64,000 bases of DNA from Sarocladium kiliense (GCA_030734395.1 JAUZTG010000028.1:124001-188000); one strand, 5' to 3'. Shown: positions 1-12,522, numbered from the stretch's first letter. Notes: a model not told the origin generated them from the letters alone. Translations and numbers: made by a program.

Positions 1-210
1 TTGGTCAGTTCCAAAGCAGAGCACGGCGCCGGATTCCGCGGATACTGCTCAAAACATTGGGCTAGGTAATCTCTCGGAAGCTGGGGTAAGAGATGGGGTA
101 AGAAATGGAGTATATGGAGCTCTCGGCAGCTATGGACCTCGGCCCTGCGAGGGTGATAAGCCGGGCCACCCTCGTACAATTAACCAGACAGTGATGCAGC
201 GCGAACCATC
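1..210. other. 5' flank of the first gene
   Basis: No coding signal is seen here. It probably holds the proximal promoter and 5' UTR of the Zn2Cys6 regulator that starts at 211. Confidence 0.4.
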
Positions 211-2549
211 ATGGAGACCGAACGCGACCTTGCTTTACTGAGCGTTGAGCCTGCTCGAATTTCGACAGAAAGCGAGCAGCCTACTGCCCAGGATGACTCC
301 CCAGGCCAGCCAGGTAAAGCATCTCGAACAAAGCGATCCAAGGTAGCTTGTCTCCATTGCAGGCGTAGAAAGGTTCGCTGCGATGTATATCCCCACGGAG
401 CTCCTTGCACCAACTGTCGACTGGACAACATCCACGATTGTGCTCCTTGCGGGAAGAAGCTGAGACGCTATGATGTCCCAGGGCATTCAATATCTTCCAG
501 GCTACCAACGGTGCAACCTCGTCCCGTGTCCATCAAGACGGGTCCGTCTGTATCGTCTTCTCAGGACAGTCCGGCGGCAACTGCACCCAGCGAGCAAGTA
601 ACGGCAGCCCAGGGACAGCCTTCGACGCCTGAAGGTCGTTCCAAGGAGCAATCTTCCACCCCAGATCGGCAGCCCTTCAATGACATTTTCGGACACCAGA
701 TTGAGCTCCCGAAACCCCAGCCTCGGCCGGTCCACGAGAACTGCCATGTTGATGCCATCGCATCGACCCCTTCGTCTTCGTCGCGACTCTCAACTGTGCC
801 AGGCTTTCTGACTTGTGACTTGTCAAACGTGTCGGATGAGGATCTCGTATACCTACAAAACAAAGGATGCTTCAGCTTCGCCGAAAAGGACATCATTGAT
901 GAGCTGCTCCAGTCCTACTTCGACTACATTGCACCGCACATGCCCTTTATCGACGAGACGAGCTTCTGGGAGATGTATCATGCCCAATATCACCACAAAG
1001 GCAGCGACGAGTCTGCTTCCGCCGATTTAACCAGTATCTCCCTCCTGCTATTCCATGCCATGCTTTTCGCCGCTACGACCTGCGCCCCGATGTCGCTCTT
1101 AAGACGCCTTGGATACACATCACGCAGCACCGCTCGACGCGACGCATTCTTCCGTGTCCGTGCACTATACTCTCTCGACATCGAACACGACAGCCTAGTT
1201 CTCGTTCAGGCCTTCCTCCTAATGTCTTATTGGCGCGGGGAGGTGGGCGAGGATAAAGATTCGTGGCATTGGGTCGGCTTGGCGGTATCACTAGCCCATC
1301 ACCTCGGTCTGCACAGGAAACCCAGCGCCGTTCTTACGCAGAGACAGGATACTGTTAGGCGGAGATGTTGGTGGAGTTGCGTGGTGCGGGACAGGCTGGT
1401 TGCCCTTGCGCACCATCGACGTCCTAGGATTCGACTCACAGGGTCGGACGTTCCCCAGCTAACACTGGCTGACTACAACTTGTGTTTAAGGTCGGGAATG
1501 AGCGGTCTCTCCCCAGCAGAGGAGCTTGGGAAGAGAACTGCCCTGACCATGTTCTCCCTACAACTCATACGTCTGGTGCTGTGTATGGAGTCAGACGAGA
1601 TCTCAACTATTGGCAATCAATGGCCATTGTCGCCAGCTTCCTCAGAGACTTGGTCGCGAACAAAGCATACTGCAAATGACGATGGACTTTCGGTTGGGCA
1701 TACGGGGCTTGACGATTGGCGACTGAACCTTCCCGAGGTTCTGCAGCGATCAGCCAATCCAGATGCTGATGATTCCGTCTTGCCTTGTATCCTAGTGCTG
1801 CGTAACGCTCTCCAGATCTACTACCAGTGAGTTCAGATAATGTTATGACGAAGGATAAGGCCGTTCAGAAAGCTGACACCGCCTCTAGTAAGCTGATATT
1901 GTCAATTGTCTCCCCACGACTTCTCCTGCGAGACGGCAATGCGAGATCCTCGAGGGATGCGCAGTTGGCTCGAGCTTCTTCTCTTACTCTTGTCCAGCTT
2001 CACGATGAACTGGTCGATCGAGATTCAGTCCACTGCATTCCGAGTATGAAGCTCGACGCCGCCGCTTTGACCTCCTTTAATGCGACTGCCCAAAGAACCG
2101 AGGCCCAAATGGCCGACTTCTATCTTTGGTCATCCCTACTATCGGGGTCGCTAGCTTGCTCCTCATCGTCAACCTGGCTTCCCTCGAGCACAGACTCGAC
2201 GGGGCACGAGCCTGCCATCCAAGGGGTCTCGGCAACGACGTTCACTCCACCTGAGGGCGATTCCCTATTCGAGGACACCGCGATGCTGGATTCTTTCGAA
2301 GACCTTCCTGACTTCTTCGCTGGGGCCGACCACAGCGCTGATATGTTGCCTGAACTGGCTTCGGCAGCAACTGACGAGCCGAAGACTAGTACAGCAGGCG
2401 GAGCGACGCCAGGACCACCGACCTTAGCGGACTACGACAGCTTCCTTCCAGTCGAGATGGCGGCACATGAGAAGGGCAAGATGGACGATCGCGCTTTTAT
2501 GGAACAGATCTCTGGGTCTGACGATAAGGATTTGGCGCTGTTCACATAG
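211..2549 (+). CDS. Zn2Cys6 fungal transcription factor (CTF1-beta-like)
   Basis: Two exons, 211-1826 and 1889-2549, join in phase across a 62-nt intron (GTGAGT donor, CTGAC branch-like site, TAG acceptor) to give 758 aa. Residues 47-77 form a zinc binuclear cluster with cysteines at 47, 50, 57, 66, 69 and 77 (spacing 2-6-8-2-7), directly preceded by a basic KRSK patch. A fungal-specific regulatory domain follows from about residue 225 (YFDYIAPHMPFID, then a typical WHWVGLAVSLAHHLGLHR block near 350-370). The C-terminus is acidic and Ser/Thr-rich, as in activation regions. This domain order and the central motif resemble cutinase transcription factor 1 beta-type proteins, which are nuclear DNA-binding regulators of lipid, cutin or carbon genes. 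The target genes cannot be read from sequence. It lies 458 bp upstream of, and in the same direction as, an NmrA-like gene, but a shared function is only a guess. Confidence 0.9.
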
Positions 2550-3007
2550 TTGCTATAGCCAAATACCATAGTCCGGAACACGACGTTTCCTCGCATCCTC
2601 GGGTTCGAAAGTGGGTTTAGTATAGCGCCGCGACTTCGTGATTGTTATGAGTAATCAATGGAACCCATCGTCAAATACAAAAGGCCATGGCTAAATGAGA
2701 GGACCTGCAGATCGTGGCGTTCTTAGGCTCGCAAGTTCGGGTTATGGGAATTTGTCAGCCCACTTGACACTGCACCTTGGTCGATCCCATTCCCAATTGG
2801 GAGTGCGAATGTAAGCACATAGAACACAGCAGATGATCATTCCTTGTTTCAATGGCTATACACTGGAGATGTAGGCATTGGTAATTGAAACATGGTTATT
2901 ATACTACAGCGACAGCATATAAGTGCAATGTCCTTCCCATGTTCTTCCTATCTCCAAAGCATCATCATTCTCAATTGCTTCCTTCCACGCCTACTCCATA
3001 AGACATA
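2550..3007 (+). promoter_or_regulatory. intergenic promoter of the NmrA-like gene, with TATA-like box
   Basis: No coding signal is seen in 458 bp. A TATAAG element at 2918-2923 lies 85 nt before the NmrA-like ATG and is followed by CT-rich sequence, a usual fungal core-promoter layout. Confidence 0.4.
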
Positions 3008-3940
3008 ATGAAGGTCCTCGCAGTCTTTGGCGCCACTGGCCAGCAGGGCAGCTCAGTGATCGACTACGTCCAAGCAGATAAATCCTTATCACAAACATAT
3101 CACATTCGCGCAATTACACGCGACATCACAACTGAAAAAGCCAAAAGCCTCGGACCGGATGTCGAGGTGGTTCAAGCTGATGTCGACGACCGCTCATCCA
3201 TCGAAAACGCCCTGCGCGGAGCCAACACCGTCTTCGCAATGACCACCCCAACCTTCGGTCCAGATGCAGTTGAAGGGGAGTTCCTCAAAGCGAAACTCAT
3301 CGCCGATGTCTCTGTTGAACAAGGCGTCGAGTACATCATTTTCAGCACCCTCCCTGGCGTCACCCGTCTCAGCAATGGCAAATACACCGCCGTCACCCCA
3401 TTCGATGCAAAAGCCCAAGCCGAGAATTACATCCGCCAACTTCCCCTGCGCAGCGCATTCTTCGCTCCTGCATCCTTCATGGAGAATCTAGGCAACGGTA
3501 GCTTCCAGACGCCGAAAGAGCAGGCCGATGGGACTTGGGCGATCCGCTCGCCAATGTCAGTGCAGACTCGCATCCCCTGGATCGCAGCGAAAGCAGATAT
3601 TGGCAAGTTTGTCGGAGCGATGCTTGCAAACCCGGATGGTATTCCGAAAGACAGGGCATTGAGTGGCGCTGTTGGCTTATACAGCTGGGAGGAAGTCGTT
3701 GAGAAGCTATCGCGTTATACTGGGCGAAATGTTGTGTTTCAGCAGGTCAGCCTTGAGGAATTCCGAGATTCGCAACCAATCGCACCGGAGCTTTTCACGG
3801 AGGCCAGTCAGTTTTACGAGGACCCGGGGTATTTTGGACCGCAGACGAAGGAGTTTGTTGGCGCAGATTCCAAGGTTCCTACGGTGCCGCTAACTACCCT
3901 TGACACTTGGTTGGCTTCCAACAAGAATCTGTTGGGCTAA
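3008..3940 (+). CDS. NmrA-like family NAD(P)-binding protein
   Basis: Single exon, 310 aa. The N-terminus is a Rossmann dinucleotide-binding site, with beta strand KVLAVFG followed by GATGQQG (GxxGxxG) at residues 8-14. The NmrA-type body follows: an RAITRD strand that selects NADP, the VEYIIFSTLPGV strand, and a C-terminal lobe containing FAPASFMENLG. It is an atypical short-chain dehydrogenase; the catalytic YxxxK is not evident, which fits the NmrA group of redox sensors rather than an active reductase. NmrA itself binds the GATA factor AreA and mediates nitrogen repression, but most fungal genomes carry many NmrA-like paralogues of unknown role, so this is a family call only. It faces SPB4 convergently, 230 bp away. 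Confidence 0.88.
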   Translation: MKVLAVFGATGQQGSSVIDYVQADKSLSQTYHIRAITRDITTEKAKSLGPDVEVVQADVDDRSSIENALRGANTVFAMTTPTFGPDAVEGEFLKAKLIADVSVEQGVEYIIFSTLPGVTRLSNGKYTAVTPFDAKAQAENYIRQLPLRSAFFAPASFMENLGNGSFQTPKEQADGTWAIRSPMSVQTRIPWIAAKADIGKFVGAMLANPDGIPKDRALSGAVGLYSWEEVVEKLSRYTGRNVVFQQVSLEEFRDSQPIAPELFTEASQFYEDPGYFGPQTKEFVGADSKVPTVPLTTLDTWLASNKNLLG

Positions 3941-4170
3941 GTACAACATAACAAGAGGCTTGTATCCCTACTGTTCATTAGTATGGGGTGTCGGATCTCA
4001 TCACCGAAATGTTTAAACAAAATCTTTACACTGTGGTCGGATTTGAGGCTCGAGATTGTCCTGTCGCTTGTCCCTCAAACGCTCTTGCGCTGCGCCTCAC
4101 TGCCAAACCCACTTAGACCAACTGATATTATTCGTTACATTGTACGTAAATCAACGCTGATGCTGTGAAT

Positions 4171-6113
4171 TTAATCGTCGAACCCCTCAAACTCATCGTC
4201 CCCCTTCTTCGCCTTCGCCTGATTCTTCTCTCTGATCTTCCGAATCATGTCCTGCAGCTCCATCTCCTCACCCTTCTCCTCCTCGGTCAACTTCGATGTC
4301 CTCTCCGCCTCCCTCTTCTTCCTCCTCTTCTCCCGCCTCTCCACCCTTACGTCCTCCTGCTCATGCTTGGCGCTCCATGCCTCATTGTTCCTCTTCTTGC
4401 GCTTCAGCTCAGCAGCCTTCTTCTCCGCAAACTCGTTCTTGTCGGCTGTCAAGGCTTCTTTCCTGGCGTCCTCGCGCGCTTTGTCTTGGTAGGCGAAGGT
4501 ATCCCAGTCGATAGTTTGACCGAGGGTCTTGTCTCCGTCCCATTTCTTGAGTTCGGGCATGCGAGGCATGCGGAGGAGACCCCAACCTTTACCCAATGAT
4601 GCCCAGTCGAGATCGGTCACGCGGAATATTGAAGTAGCTTGATGTGCGCCATAGCTTCTTGCCCAACTAACGAAGCCCTTCTGTGCCTTGTCGTACAATG
4701 CCCTATCGGTCCTCACGAGCTCACGGATCTTCTCGGCGGCTGCATCGGCATCTTCTTCTGATGTGGGTACCTCTGGCCGCTCAAGTGGCTTGATCGGCGT
4801 TTTCCGTACCTCCAGGAAGCGAGCATAGTCCTCTTCACGACCTGGGTGCAGCATGACAACCGCCAATCCTTTCCTGCCTGCTCTGCCAGCTCGGCCGTTT
4901 CTGTGAATGAAGGCCTTCGGGTCTGAAGGAGCATCAATCTGAACCACCAGGTCCACCTGAGGAATATCCAAACCACGGGCCGCCAGATCCGTTGTCAGTA
5001 GAATGGTTGGAGAGACGGAAGTCAAAAACTTGTTGAAGTTCTTTTCTCGCACCTTGGCAGGGTGCTTTCCATGCAGAGGTACCAGTGAGAATTCTGGAGG
5101 TAATAATAGTGGAAGAACGTGTTGGAAGTAATCGACAGATGCGCACGCGGACAAGAAGACGATGCTCCGTTGCGGTCGCACAGAGAGGTTTTCGAGCAGC
5201 TTGGCCAGAGCCGGGAGCTTCTGGCTGGCTGGCTTCACCAGATAGCTCATCTGCAAGCTAGCAGGCGTTCTCCGGTCTTCCAAGACACCACCACCCTTCA
5301 TCTTCACCTTGACCTCGATCTTGACAGGATTTCTTAATCCGACCCTGATGATCTCGCTGACCGCTTCGCTGACACTGGCGCTGAAAAGACCTGTCCGGCG
5401 CTGCTTGGGCAGGCTGGAAAGAATCTTTTGTAGATCTTGCTTGAAACCAAGATCGAGTAGTCGATCAGCTTCGTCGAGGACAAGCATCTCGAATGAAGAC
5501 TGGGGACAGTGAACATGCGGCGACCCTAGCAACTCCACCAATCGACCCGGAGAGGATATTAGGACATTGGGGCTATGGCGCATGAAAGAACTGAGATCTT
5601 GCGCAGTCGTGGTCGTACCGCCCACCAGAAGCTGTGGCACGATGACAGGCTCGGTGGTAGAGGGTCGCTTCTCGTCGCCTTTGAGGTACGGCAGGATCTC
5701 GGCAGAGGGTGCATGGAACTCGAGGAGGGAGAGCAGGACGGTATGAATCTGAGCAGCGAGCTCTCGGGTGGGAGAAATGATGATGGCGCTAACGTGGTGT
5801 CGCTTGGTGGGCTCGTCGAGGCGTAGAAGTCTCTGGACAAGGGGAATGAGGAAAGCGAGTGTCTTTCCGCTACCGGTAACAGCCTGAGGGACATATTAGT
5901 GTTGCAGACAACTGATACGCTCATTGATTATCTCACCTCTACCACGACGTCCTTATTGCCCATGAAATGCGGCATTGTCGCAGTCTGGACAGGCGTCATC
6001 TGGGCAAAGCCCATGGTCGAGACGGCATCAAGAATCCATGCTGGCAGGGCCGGTGTCAAGGCATCCCAAGCGCGAGGGTTCTTCTTGGCCGGCGCAGCCT
6101 TTGCAGACGCCAT
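4171..6113 (-). CDS. SPB4: ATP-dependent rRNA helicase SPB4 (DEAD-box, 60S biogenesis)
   Basis: Exon 1 is 6113-5937 and exon 2 is 5883-4171; a 53-nt intron (GTGAGA...CAG) lies between them in phase 0. The product is 629 aa, close to yeast Spb4 (606 aa). I used the ATG at 6113; a reading from 6119 would need a GTG start. Motifs in order are a Q motif (MTPVQTATMP), Walker A AVTGSGKT at residues 60-67, SPTREL, DEAD in VLDEADRLLDLGF, a variant motif III FSASVSE, and motif VI HRNGRAGRAGR. A C-terminal DUF4217-like segment and a long Lys/Glu/Arg-rich tail follow, as in Spb4. The enzyme acts in the nucleolus on 27S pre-rRNA in pre-60S particles. The gene is divergent from the DGK1 gene. Confidence 0.93.
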
Positions 6114-6607
6114 GATCACGTCTGTCTCACTGGGATCACAGCTGGTGAGTAACGGAATGGCAGAATGCAGATCTTGGAGGGGTCCCTCGTCGCAAAAAGT
6201 GAAGCTCTCCCAGAAAATAATCCTGACGATTGCTTATCGATATGGAGGAGGAGTCTAGATCGAGACTAGCGCGTTTTCGACAAAAGAAATGGGGTCCACC
6301 GTCCTTCACCAGTATGAAAACATGTGACGAGCGCGCAACTGGCTGCCGTCGCACGCATCGCCAATCAAATTAAAGGTAAGCAGACAGAAAGACGTCAACA
6401 AATCAGCCGGGTCCAGCCCAGCCTGCCTCAACCAAGAAAAACCCATCATCAGCCACGCTGGCTGCCCCTGATTAAATTCATCATGCATGTGATTTACGCC
6501 CAGCGCTGCCCAGCTGAATGTCTCATTGTCTTTCTGTATCTTCTGATGTCACTCCGTCACTCATTGTCTTGAATGTCCGGGGCACACGACACCCAGCGAC
6601 GGGTCAC
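6114..6607. promoter_or_regulatory. divergent intergenic region between SPB4 and the DGK1-like gene
   Basis: About 490 bp with no convincing coding signal. It must hold the promoters of both flanking genes. No clear TATA box was seen on either side. Confidence 0.35.
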
Positions 6608-8366
6608 ATGTCCACCCCCAAGCCAACCTTAGCCCAGCCAGCGAAAAAAGTCCACCGCCGTCATCCTACCTCTAGCACCAACTCCGATCCCTCCGCTCGC
6701 CAAGTCAACACTCCTCCTATCTACCAGACATTCTCTCCTAAAGCGAAAACCCTAAAGAGGTAGAATAGACACTTCGCGCAACCACGCATGTGTCTGTCCT
6801 CCTCCCGTTCCGAGTCACGGCCTGCCTTCTTCACGACGACATGCGGCGGAGGCCTCAACCTCCGTTGCATCACGAGAACACGACTTCATCCTGGATTCAA
6901 TAGACGCCCGCAACGAAGACTTTGCTTCGCTAGACGAATACCCAACACCTAACAGTAGCAGGACCAGCAGCCTGCATAGTCGTCACTCAACTCCTCCACC
7001 TCCTACCATCACCATCTCCGACACCGCATCCTCTTCTTTGCCCACCATTACCTCACGCGCCTCCCGCCGCGATAAACATCTCCACTCTTCCTCACTATTC
7101 TTCTATCCCTCCAGCCTTACGCTCTTCTGCCACCTCACCACGGGCGTGACAACCTGTCCGGCCCTTCCGCCCTATCCTTTCGCCGTCATGACCGCCCGCC
7201 GCCGCTCCGGCGTCCCCGCCACCCCGCGCGTTATCTCCCCGAGTCCGACGCCATCTGAGCGTGAGAACCTTGAATACAATGCTCCCGTCACTAGGTCTGC
7301 CGCTAGGAGCAGTAGAATGTCCACGCCGCAGCCCGTTGCTGAAGATTCCAATGAGGATTCGGATGCGCCGGACGTAAGGAGGGCGAGGACGAGGAGCAGG
7401 TCGCCTATTGATACGAGACGGCCGCAAAGGATGACGCCTAGGGAACCGCTGAGTCGCCAATCATCGAAGAAGTCGGATTCAAAAACCCAGAGCCTAACAA
7501 TAAATGGACAAACAAGCGTCACGAATGGGCATCTCGCGCCACCGCAACCCGCGACCCCGTCAGGCTGGACATGGCGCGACTTTAGCCGTAGTCCCAGTCC
7601 ACTCGGCCTGATCCCCATCCACCGACACTGGCGAACCTTCGTCCACAAGCACGAAGTCCCCCGAAAAGTGCTCCACGTGTCCATCGGCTTCTTCGTCGTC
7701 TGGCTGTACCTCACCGGCACACAAACCAGCTCAGTGCCACCCTACCTCATGGCAGGCCTCATCCCCATCGCAGCGAGCGACTGGCTCCGTCACCGCTATG
7801 ATACTCTCAACCGGACGTACGTCAAGCTCCTGGGTGCGCTCATGCGTGAGAGTGAGTACGCCGGCTGGAACGGTGTGATCTTCTACCTCCTTGGCGCATG
7901 GATCGTTCTGTTCTTCTTCCCCAAGGATGTCGGCGTCGTGAGCGTCTTGCTTCTGAGCTGGTGCGACACCGCTGCCAGCACCTTCGGCCGACTCTGGGGC
8001 CGCTACACCCCCCGCCTCCGCCGCGGCAAGTCCCTTGCCGGATCCCTCGCAGCGTTCGTCATTGGTGTCGCCACATCGGTCTTCTTCTGGGGATGGCTCG
8101 CGCCTACCTTCGGACCTTTCCCTGGTGACGAGACATTCATGTTCAAGGGCACCCTTTCACTGCCCGCCACTGTCACTCAGGCGCTGGGCATCTCGGCTGC
8201 GAAGGCCACGATCAGTGGGCCCCTTGCACTGGGCGTCATGAGCATTTGGTCCGGCTTCGTCGCATCGGCCAGTGAGGTTGTGGACCTCTTCGGATGGGAT
8301 GATAACCTAACGATTCCCGTTTTGAGCGGCATTGGACTTTGGGGATTCCTGAAGGTGTTCGGTTAA
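6608..8366 (+). CDS. DGK1: CTP-dependent diacylglycerol kinase 1-like (DGK1/HSD1 family), N-terminally extended model
   Basis: The certain part is 7188-8366 (392 aa from the ATG at 7188). Its C-terminal 250 residues are a polytopic membrane domain beginning HRHWRTFVHKHEVPRKVLH and containing LLSWCDTAASTFGRLWGR and RRGKSLAGSLAAF, the conserved cytosolic signature of Dgk1/SEC59-type CTP-dependent lipid kinases. The reaction is diacylglycerol to phosphatidate using CTP, at the ER or nuclear envelope. The same frame stays open upstream to about 6755 with clearly coding composition (for example EHDFILDSIDARNEDFASLD) but has no ATG. A 5' exon 6608-6759 (starting MSTPKPTLAQ) joined over a 55-nt intron (donor GTAGAA at 6760, acceptor at 6814) restores the frame and gives 567 aa. 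The extra N-terminus is low-complexity and Ser/Pro/Arg-rich, as in Dgk1 regulatory tails. The weak donor makes this exon uncertain. Confidence 0.8.
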
Positions 8367-11300
8367 GGAAGAGATCACGCTTTTCTCCACAAATCTATGC
8401 CTTTTCTCCTCATTCTATCTTTTTTTTTTGTTTCAGGAAAGCCAAGAGACAATGCATGGACAAAGTTCACGGCGTTGGAGTGGACATGGCTGAGATATGA
8501 GTGGTGGTTTTAAGACGCAATTAGGACAGGGCAGGGCTGGACAGGGTAACGACGGGATGAAGCGCCTTTCTTGTGCATGAGCGGCGTTGCGAGTCTTGCA
8601 GAGTACCCTTCTTCTTCTTCATTCTTCTTTGTTCACACTTTTATGTAGACAGATTTCCCGCTGCGAGGGAAACGCCATGATCAGAGGAAGGATCAGGCCC
8701 GGGCGAGAAGGGTACCTGGCTTAGGTAGCTTAGTACATAGATGAACTCGTGTATCCCCCTCAAAGCTCAGCTTGCGGTTGATGCAATTGTTCTGCGATGG
8801 CAGTTTGCATATCATCTTGCAGTGCATATTCTCTGGTGCGTTTCTGCAGCCGTCATGTTCGCGCTGCATGTGAGATTGCAGGTTCGAGTTCAGGGAATGA
8901 TCCCGAGCCACTGCCTTCACCGAGTATGCCACTCGCCATGCATGTAACCTCATTGTGGCTTGTTGGCACCTTGAGTGGGAGCGACCAACCACCAAGTACT
9001 TTGGCTCGGATAAGAATCTCAACGAAGATGCCCTCATCATCCGTACCGGATCAGACTCCAGTCAAGCTCGTCGGCAACACGGATAGGTGATTCGGAGACG
9101 AAAGCACTTACTCACGCCTACTGACCCTCGCCATCGTCTCGTGCAGCCTACACAACGCATAAGAAGTACTGAAAGAAACGTGGTGGCCGCAGATGCGCGA
9201 CCATGCAAGGTCACCCACCCACAGGCGTTTGGCTGCACATCATTTGCGCAGTGCCCCTCATTCGCCCTATGAGAATCTGCCCCATCATCAGGCATACCGC
9301 CAATCTGTTCATTCTCGTCTCGGTTTTGCCTCCATTGTTCCCCGTGAAGGAAATTTAGGGTGGCATAGGGAGGGCAGCAGATGAGTTGGCAATGCCGCTC
9401 AGGGCCGTGAGGGCTCTCTTTTCTTGAAAGTTCTAGTCCCACCTTCCAAGTCCTACCAATCCAATAAGAGATGTCCTTTGTCGAGGTGTGCCCTGCAGTC
9501 CTCTGATGTGATTGAGTTAATCCATCCTCCCCGAAATCCACGGCACTGCCGGATTCCTGCTCTCGAAGGTGGTGGGCTCGGTCGGCCTCTGTCCAGAGCA
9601 AGGGAAACTCTGCAAGACAAGATGCCGGTTCATTCCTTTCGGGGTCTTGGCTGGAGAGTGGAAACAGAAAGCGGCTGCATGACCTAGGCCAGGAGTGGGC
9701 TGGAGTGAGTGAGTGGTTCCCAGAAATCGGGGGTCGGCGAAGGCAGACGGGCTGCCTCCTGTGAAGATGCATTAGTACGTGGAACTATAGGCATTGGTAG
9801 ATGGTGCTGCTGCCACCGAAGAGCAAGGTAAGAATCAATTCATGTCGACGAATCGAGTTGGTCGGGCAATGAAAGGATCGTCCAAGCTCCATCCAGGTAT
9901 CTCTGGCTTCTGTCCTTCCTTACTCCTTTGCTCCTGCTCAAGGAAAGGCAAGTGGGTGTCTGGCGGTAGCTTCGGTGCCTCCTTCTCTCTGTCCTTGACT
10001 AAGGTATTGGAGGGGTTGCGAGGCCTCGGGATTTCGTCCAATTAAAAAAGCAAGAAGTCCATATGAATTGCCTCTCGCCACCCATTCACGATGCATCCTT
10101 CGCTCGCTTGGAGATCCCGATGGACGGAGGGGATGAACTCAGGTTCCAATCAAATGCACAAGAAATCCAAAGTGGGGGGAGGGGCTCTCTTTCCCTCCCA
10201 CCTTCGCACTTGCCTCACTCATTGCAGCCTCCTCACGGTCCATTGCCGGCTGGCTCTCGCTACTTTTCACACTTGTTCAAATTGTGCTTTGGTTCCCTTC
10301 ATGTCGCGGTCACCTGCTCCATGACGCGCTACGAGACGCGCTATCGCCTCACCGTGCCTCACTGAAGTGACCCCAACTGGTGAGGCAGACATCCAATATC
10401 GGATGCCCCTCGTTACAATGACATTTCCATCTCCTGCCCCTCTCCCCCACCACCAACTGCTCTTACGCATTTCCTGCTCTCACTCCCTCCTCCGGCATGA
10501 CAACGCATCTCCTGCAGCAGACGTAGCCCTCTGCTGCACAACGCTTCTGCCTTGCCGTCAACCACTGAAGCCACCATTGCTACACTTGCCTTGCCTGGCC
10601 CTGCCTTGAATTTGTCGAACCTGGAAGATTCCTAGAAGTCCATGAGACACTCCCTTTCCTTACTCGGAACAATCAGCAGCCTCCGTAATCGCCCAGCTCC
10701 TCATTCTCGTCCTATCCGGTTCCTGCAACTTCTTACCCGTGCCCTTTCAACCCTTTGCCAACGCATCATTCACCACCATCTTTGCCCAATTCGCCCAACC
10801 CGCCCATCCCGTACCCCAACATACCGCATGCCTCGTTTGCTGCACTCCTGCCCGACTGACTCCAGTTGCTTCTATCCTTTTTCACGCCCTTTCATCTGTC
10901 TTTTCTTCCGTTTGTATTCTTCTCTTCCCGCTCTAATCTCTCATAGCACAACACGCTTTGATGGATACATATTACTGCTGCTACTCCCCACTCATCTCAT
11001 TCACACTCCCTCCTTCACCTCACTCACGACCTTGGGCACCTAACCTTACCTTCTGCTCATCATTCATCTACCCAGGCAACGCAGAAGCCACGCAGCCTCT
11101 CGATCACTTCTATCGCTGCCTCCACATCTATCGATGTAGCAGATCTTGCTTCACACCCCCTTCCACCTTCCAAGCCAACCCAATCGACGCCGCCATGCCG
11201 TACCCAGCGACCCTCTCACTCCGGTGAAGGACACGGCCTTCTGGATCCAGTGCTGCTTTTACCACTGTCACACTTGCCTTCTCGGTCCCTCCTTAGCGTC

Positions 11301-12522
11301 AGCCCGGCGCCGGCTGCGAGTGCCTCTCACACGTAGCGGGCCAGACAGACAGCAACACCACACGCACGCCCCTCTCCGTCTCACGTTACCCCCTCCAGCT
11401 CATCGTCATGGCGGACGCCAGACTTGGTGCTAGTTGTCCCAACGTCGCCGTTATACTGCGTTGGCTCCAGAGCCCATCTTAACCAAGTCTCCGCCACCCT
11501 TGCCCGTTCTCGACAGTGAGTGGACAGTTGATGGCATGGCACCGACGGGGACATGTTCCGGCTACTTCTTTGTGCTCAAATCCTCCTTTCTCTCCCTCCT
11601 CTTCAGTATTAGGGCCACACGCACTGCTTGTGGCCTGAAGGTTGCCCTCTCCGAGTAGCTCCGTGGCGTGGGTCGGCTCCAGGCCCTGTATGCTAATCCT
11701 TTTCCTTTCTCGCCTCGATATTCATGCCGATGCTGCTCTATGCCGGTTCATGACTGAGTCTCGTCTTCGTCTTTCCGTCTCATGCACGGCCTTTCGCCGG
11801 CTAGTCTGCCCCTCCTTGTTCATCCGTCCCCTCCCCTGTTCATATTGGTCTCGTCCCCAATCGATACCTGGACAAGCCGAAGCTATCCTGCCGGCACCAC
11901 TTGGGTCTCCTTTTTGGCCAATGGATCTGCCTTCTTCCTGGCTATCTTGACACGCAATTCACATGTTACGTTCTTGATCCCTGTCAGTCCACTTGATCGT
12001 GAGAAGAAGCCAGTGATACTCCGGACCACCGTGCCCACCATCACTTGTCTATATCGACACACCATGCAGACCGCCATAATGCCTTCTCTCTTCCGGCCAT
12101 CTCATTCGTAATAAGCCCCTCTTCTCTGCTTTGTACCCTCCCCTCCTTGGGTCACACATATGCCTCTCCTCTGTTCACATCTCGACCGGAGGGTCTTGTG
12201 GGGAGCCTGGCCGCATGGGGAGGGCGTCATGGGCCGTCTGTTGACCCGGGAGGTTCATTTTGGAGGCTCCGGAAAAGTATAAAAAGGGTCAACTTGATCG
12301 AGGGACTCTGGTCTTCTCTTTCTGCCTTTCTCTTCTTCTTTTTTTTTCTTTCCATTGTCTTCAAGATCCTCTTGCCCACTCTTCACTGATACCCAGCTCT
12401 GCCTTTGGTCTGGCACCATACTGAAGAGATAGACTCAAGTCTTACAGCATTTGTTGCAAACATTCATCACTTGGTCACAAGGTCTTCATACTATCCTTAT
12501 CCACTTTATCATCATCATCACC
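8367..12522. other. 4.2 kb gene-free stretch, pyrimidine-rich toward the right
   Basis: Many short open frames occur on both strands, but none has domain content, a coherent splice structure or coding-like composition. From about 10,360 to 12,500 the plus strand is strikingly C/T-rich and full of near-identical short pyrimidine blocks. This is an unusually long non-coding span for this gene-dense window. It may hold distal regulatory DNA of the gene at 12,523 or a long non-coding transcript. Confidence 0.5.
12278..12285 (+). promoter_or_regulatory. TATA box (TATAAAAA)
   Basis: A consensus TATAAAAA lies 245 nt before the ATG at 12,523. Long CT runs follow at about 12,310-12,365, the usual fungal transcription-start environment. 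It implies a strong, localized promoter, and that most of the upstream 4 kb is not 5' UTR. Confidence 0.6.

Noticed and set aside
4165..4599. A 144-codon Leu-rich frame opposite SPB4
   Set aside because: It is the antisense of the Lys/Glu-rich SPB4 tail, a well-known artefact of biased coding sequence.
9062..9772. A 236-codon minus-strand open frame in the 4.2 kb gap
   Set aside because: Composition is noise-like (no domain, no hydrophobic core pattern, many Cys/His/Arg scattered), no splice partner or signal peptide, and overlapping plus-strand frames are equally long.
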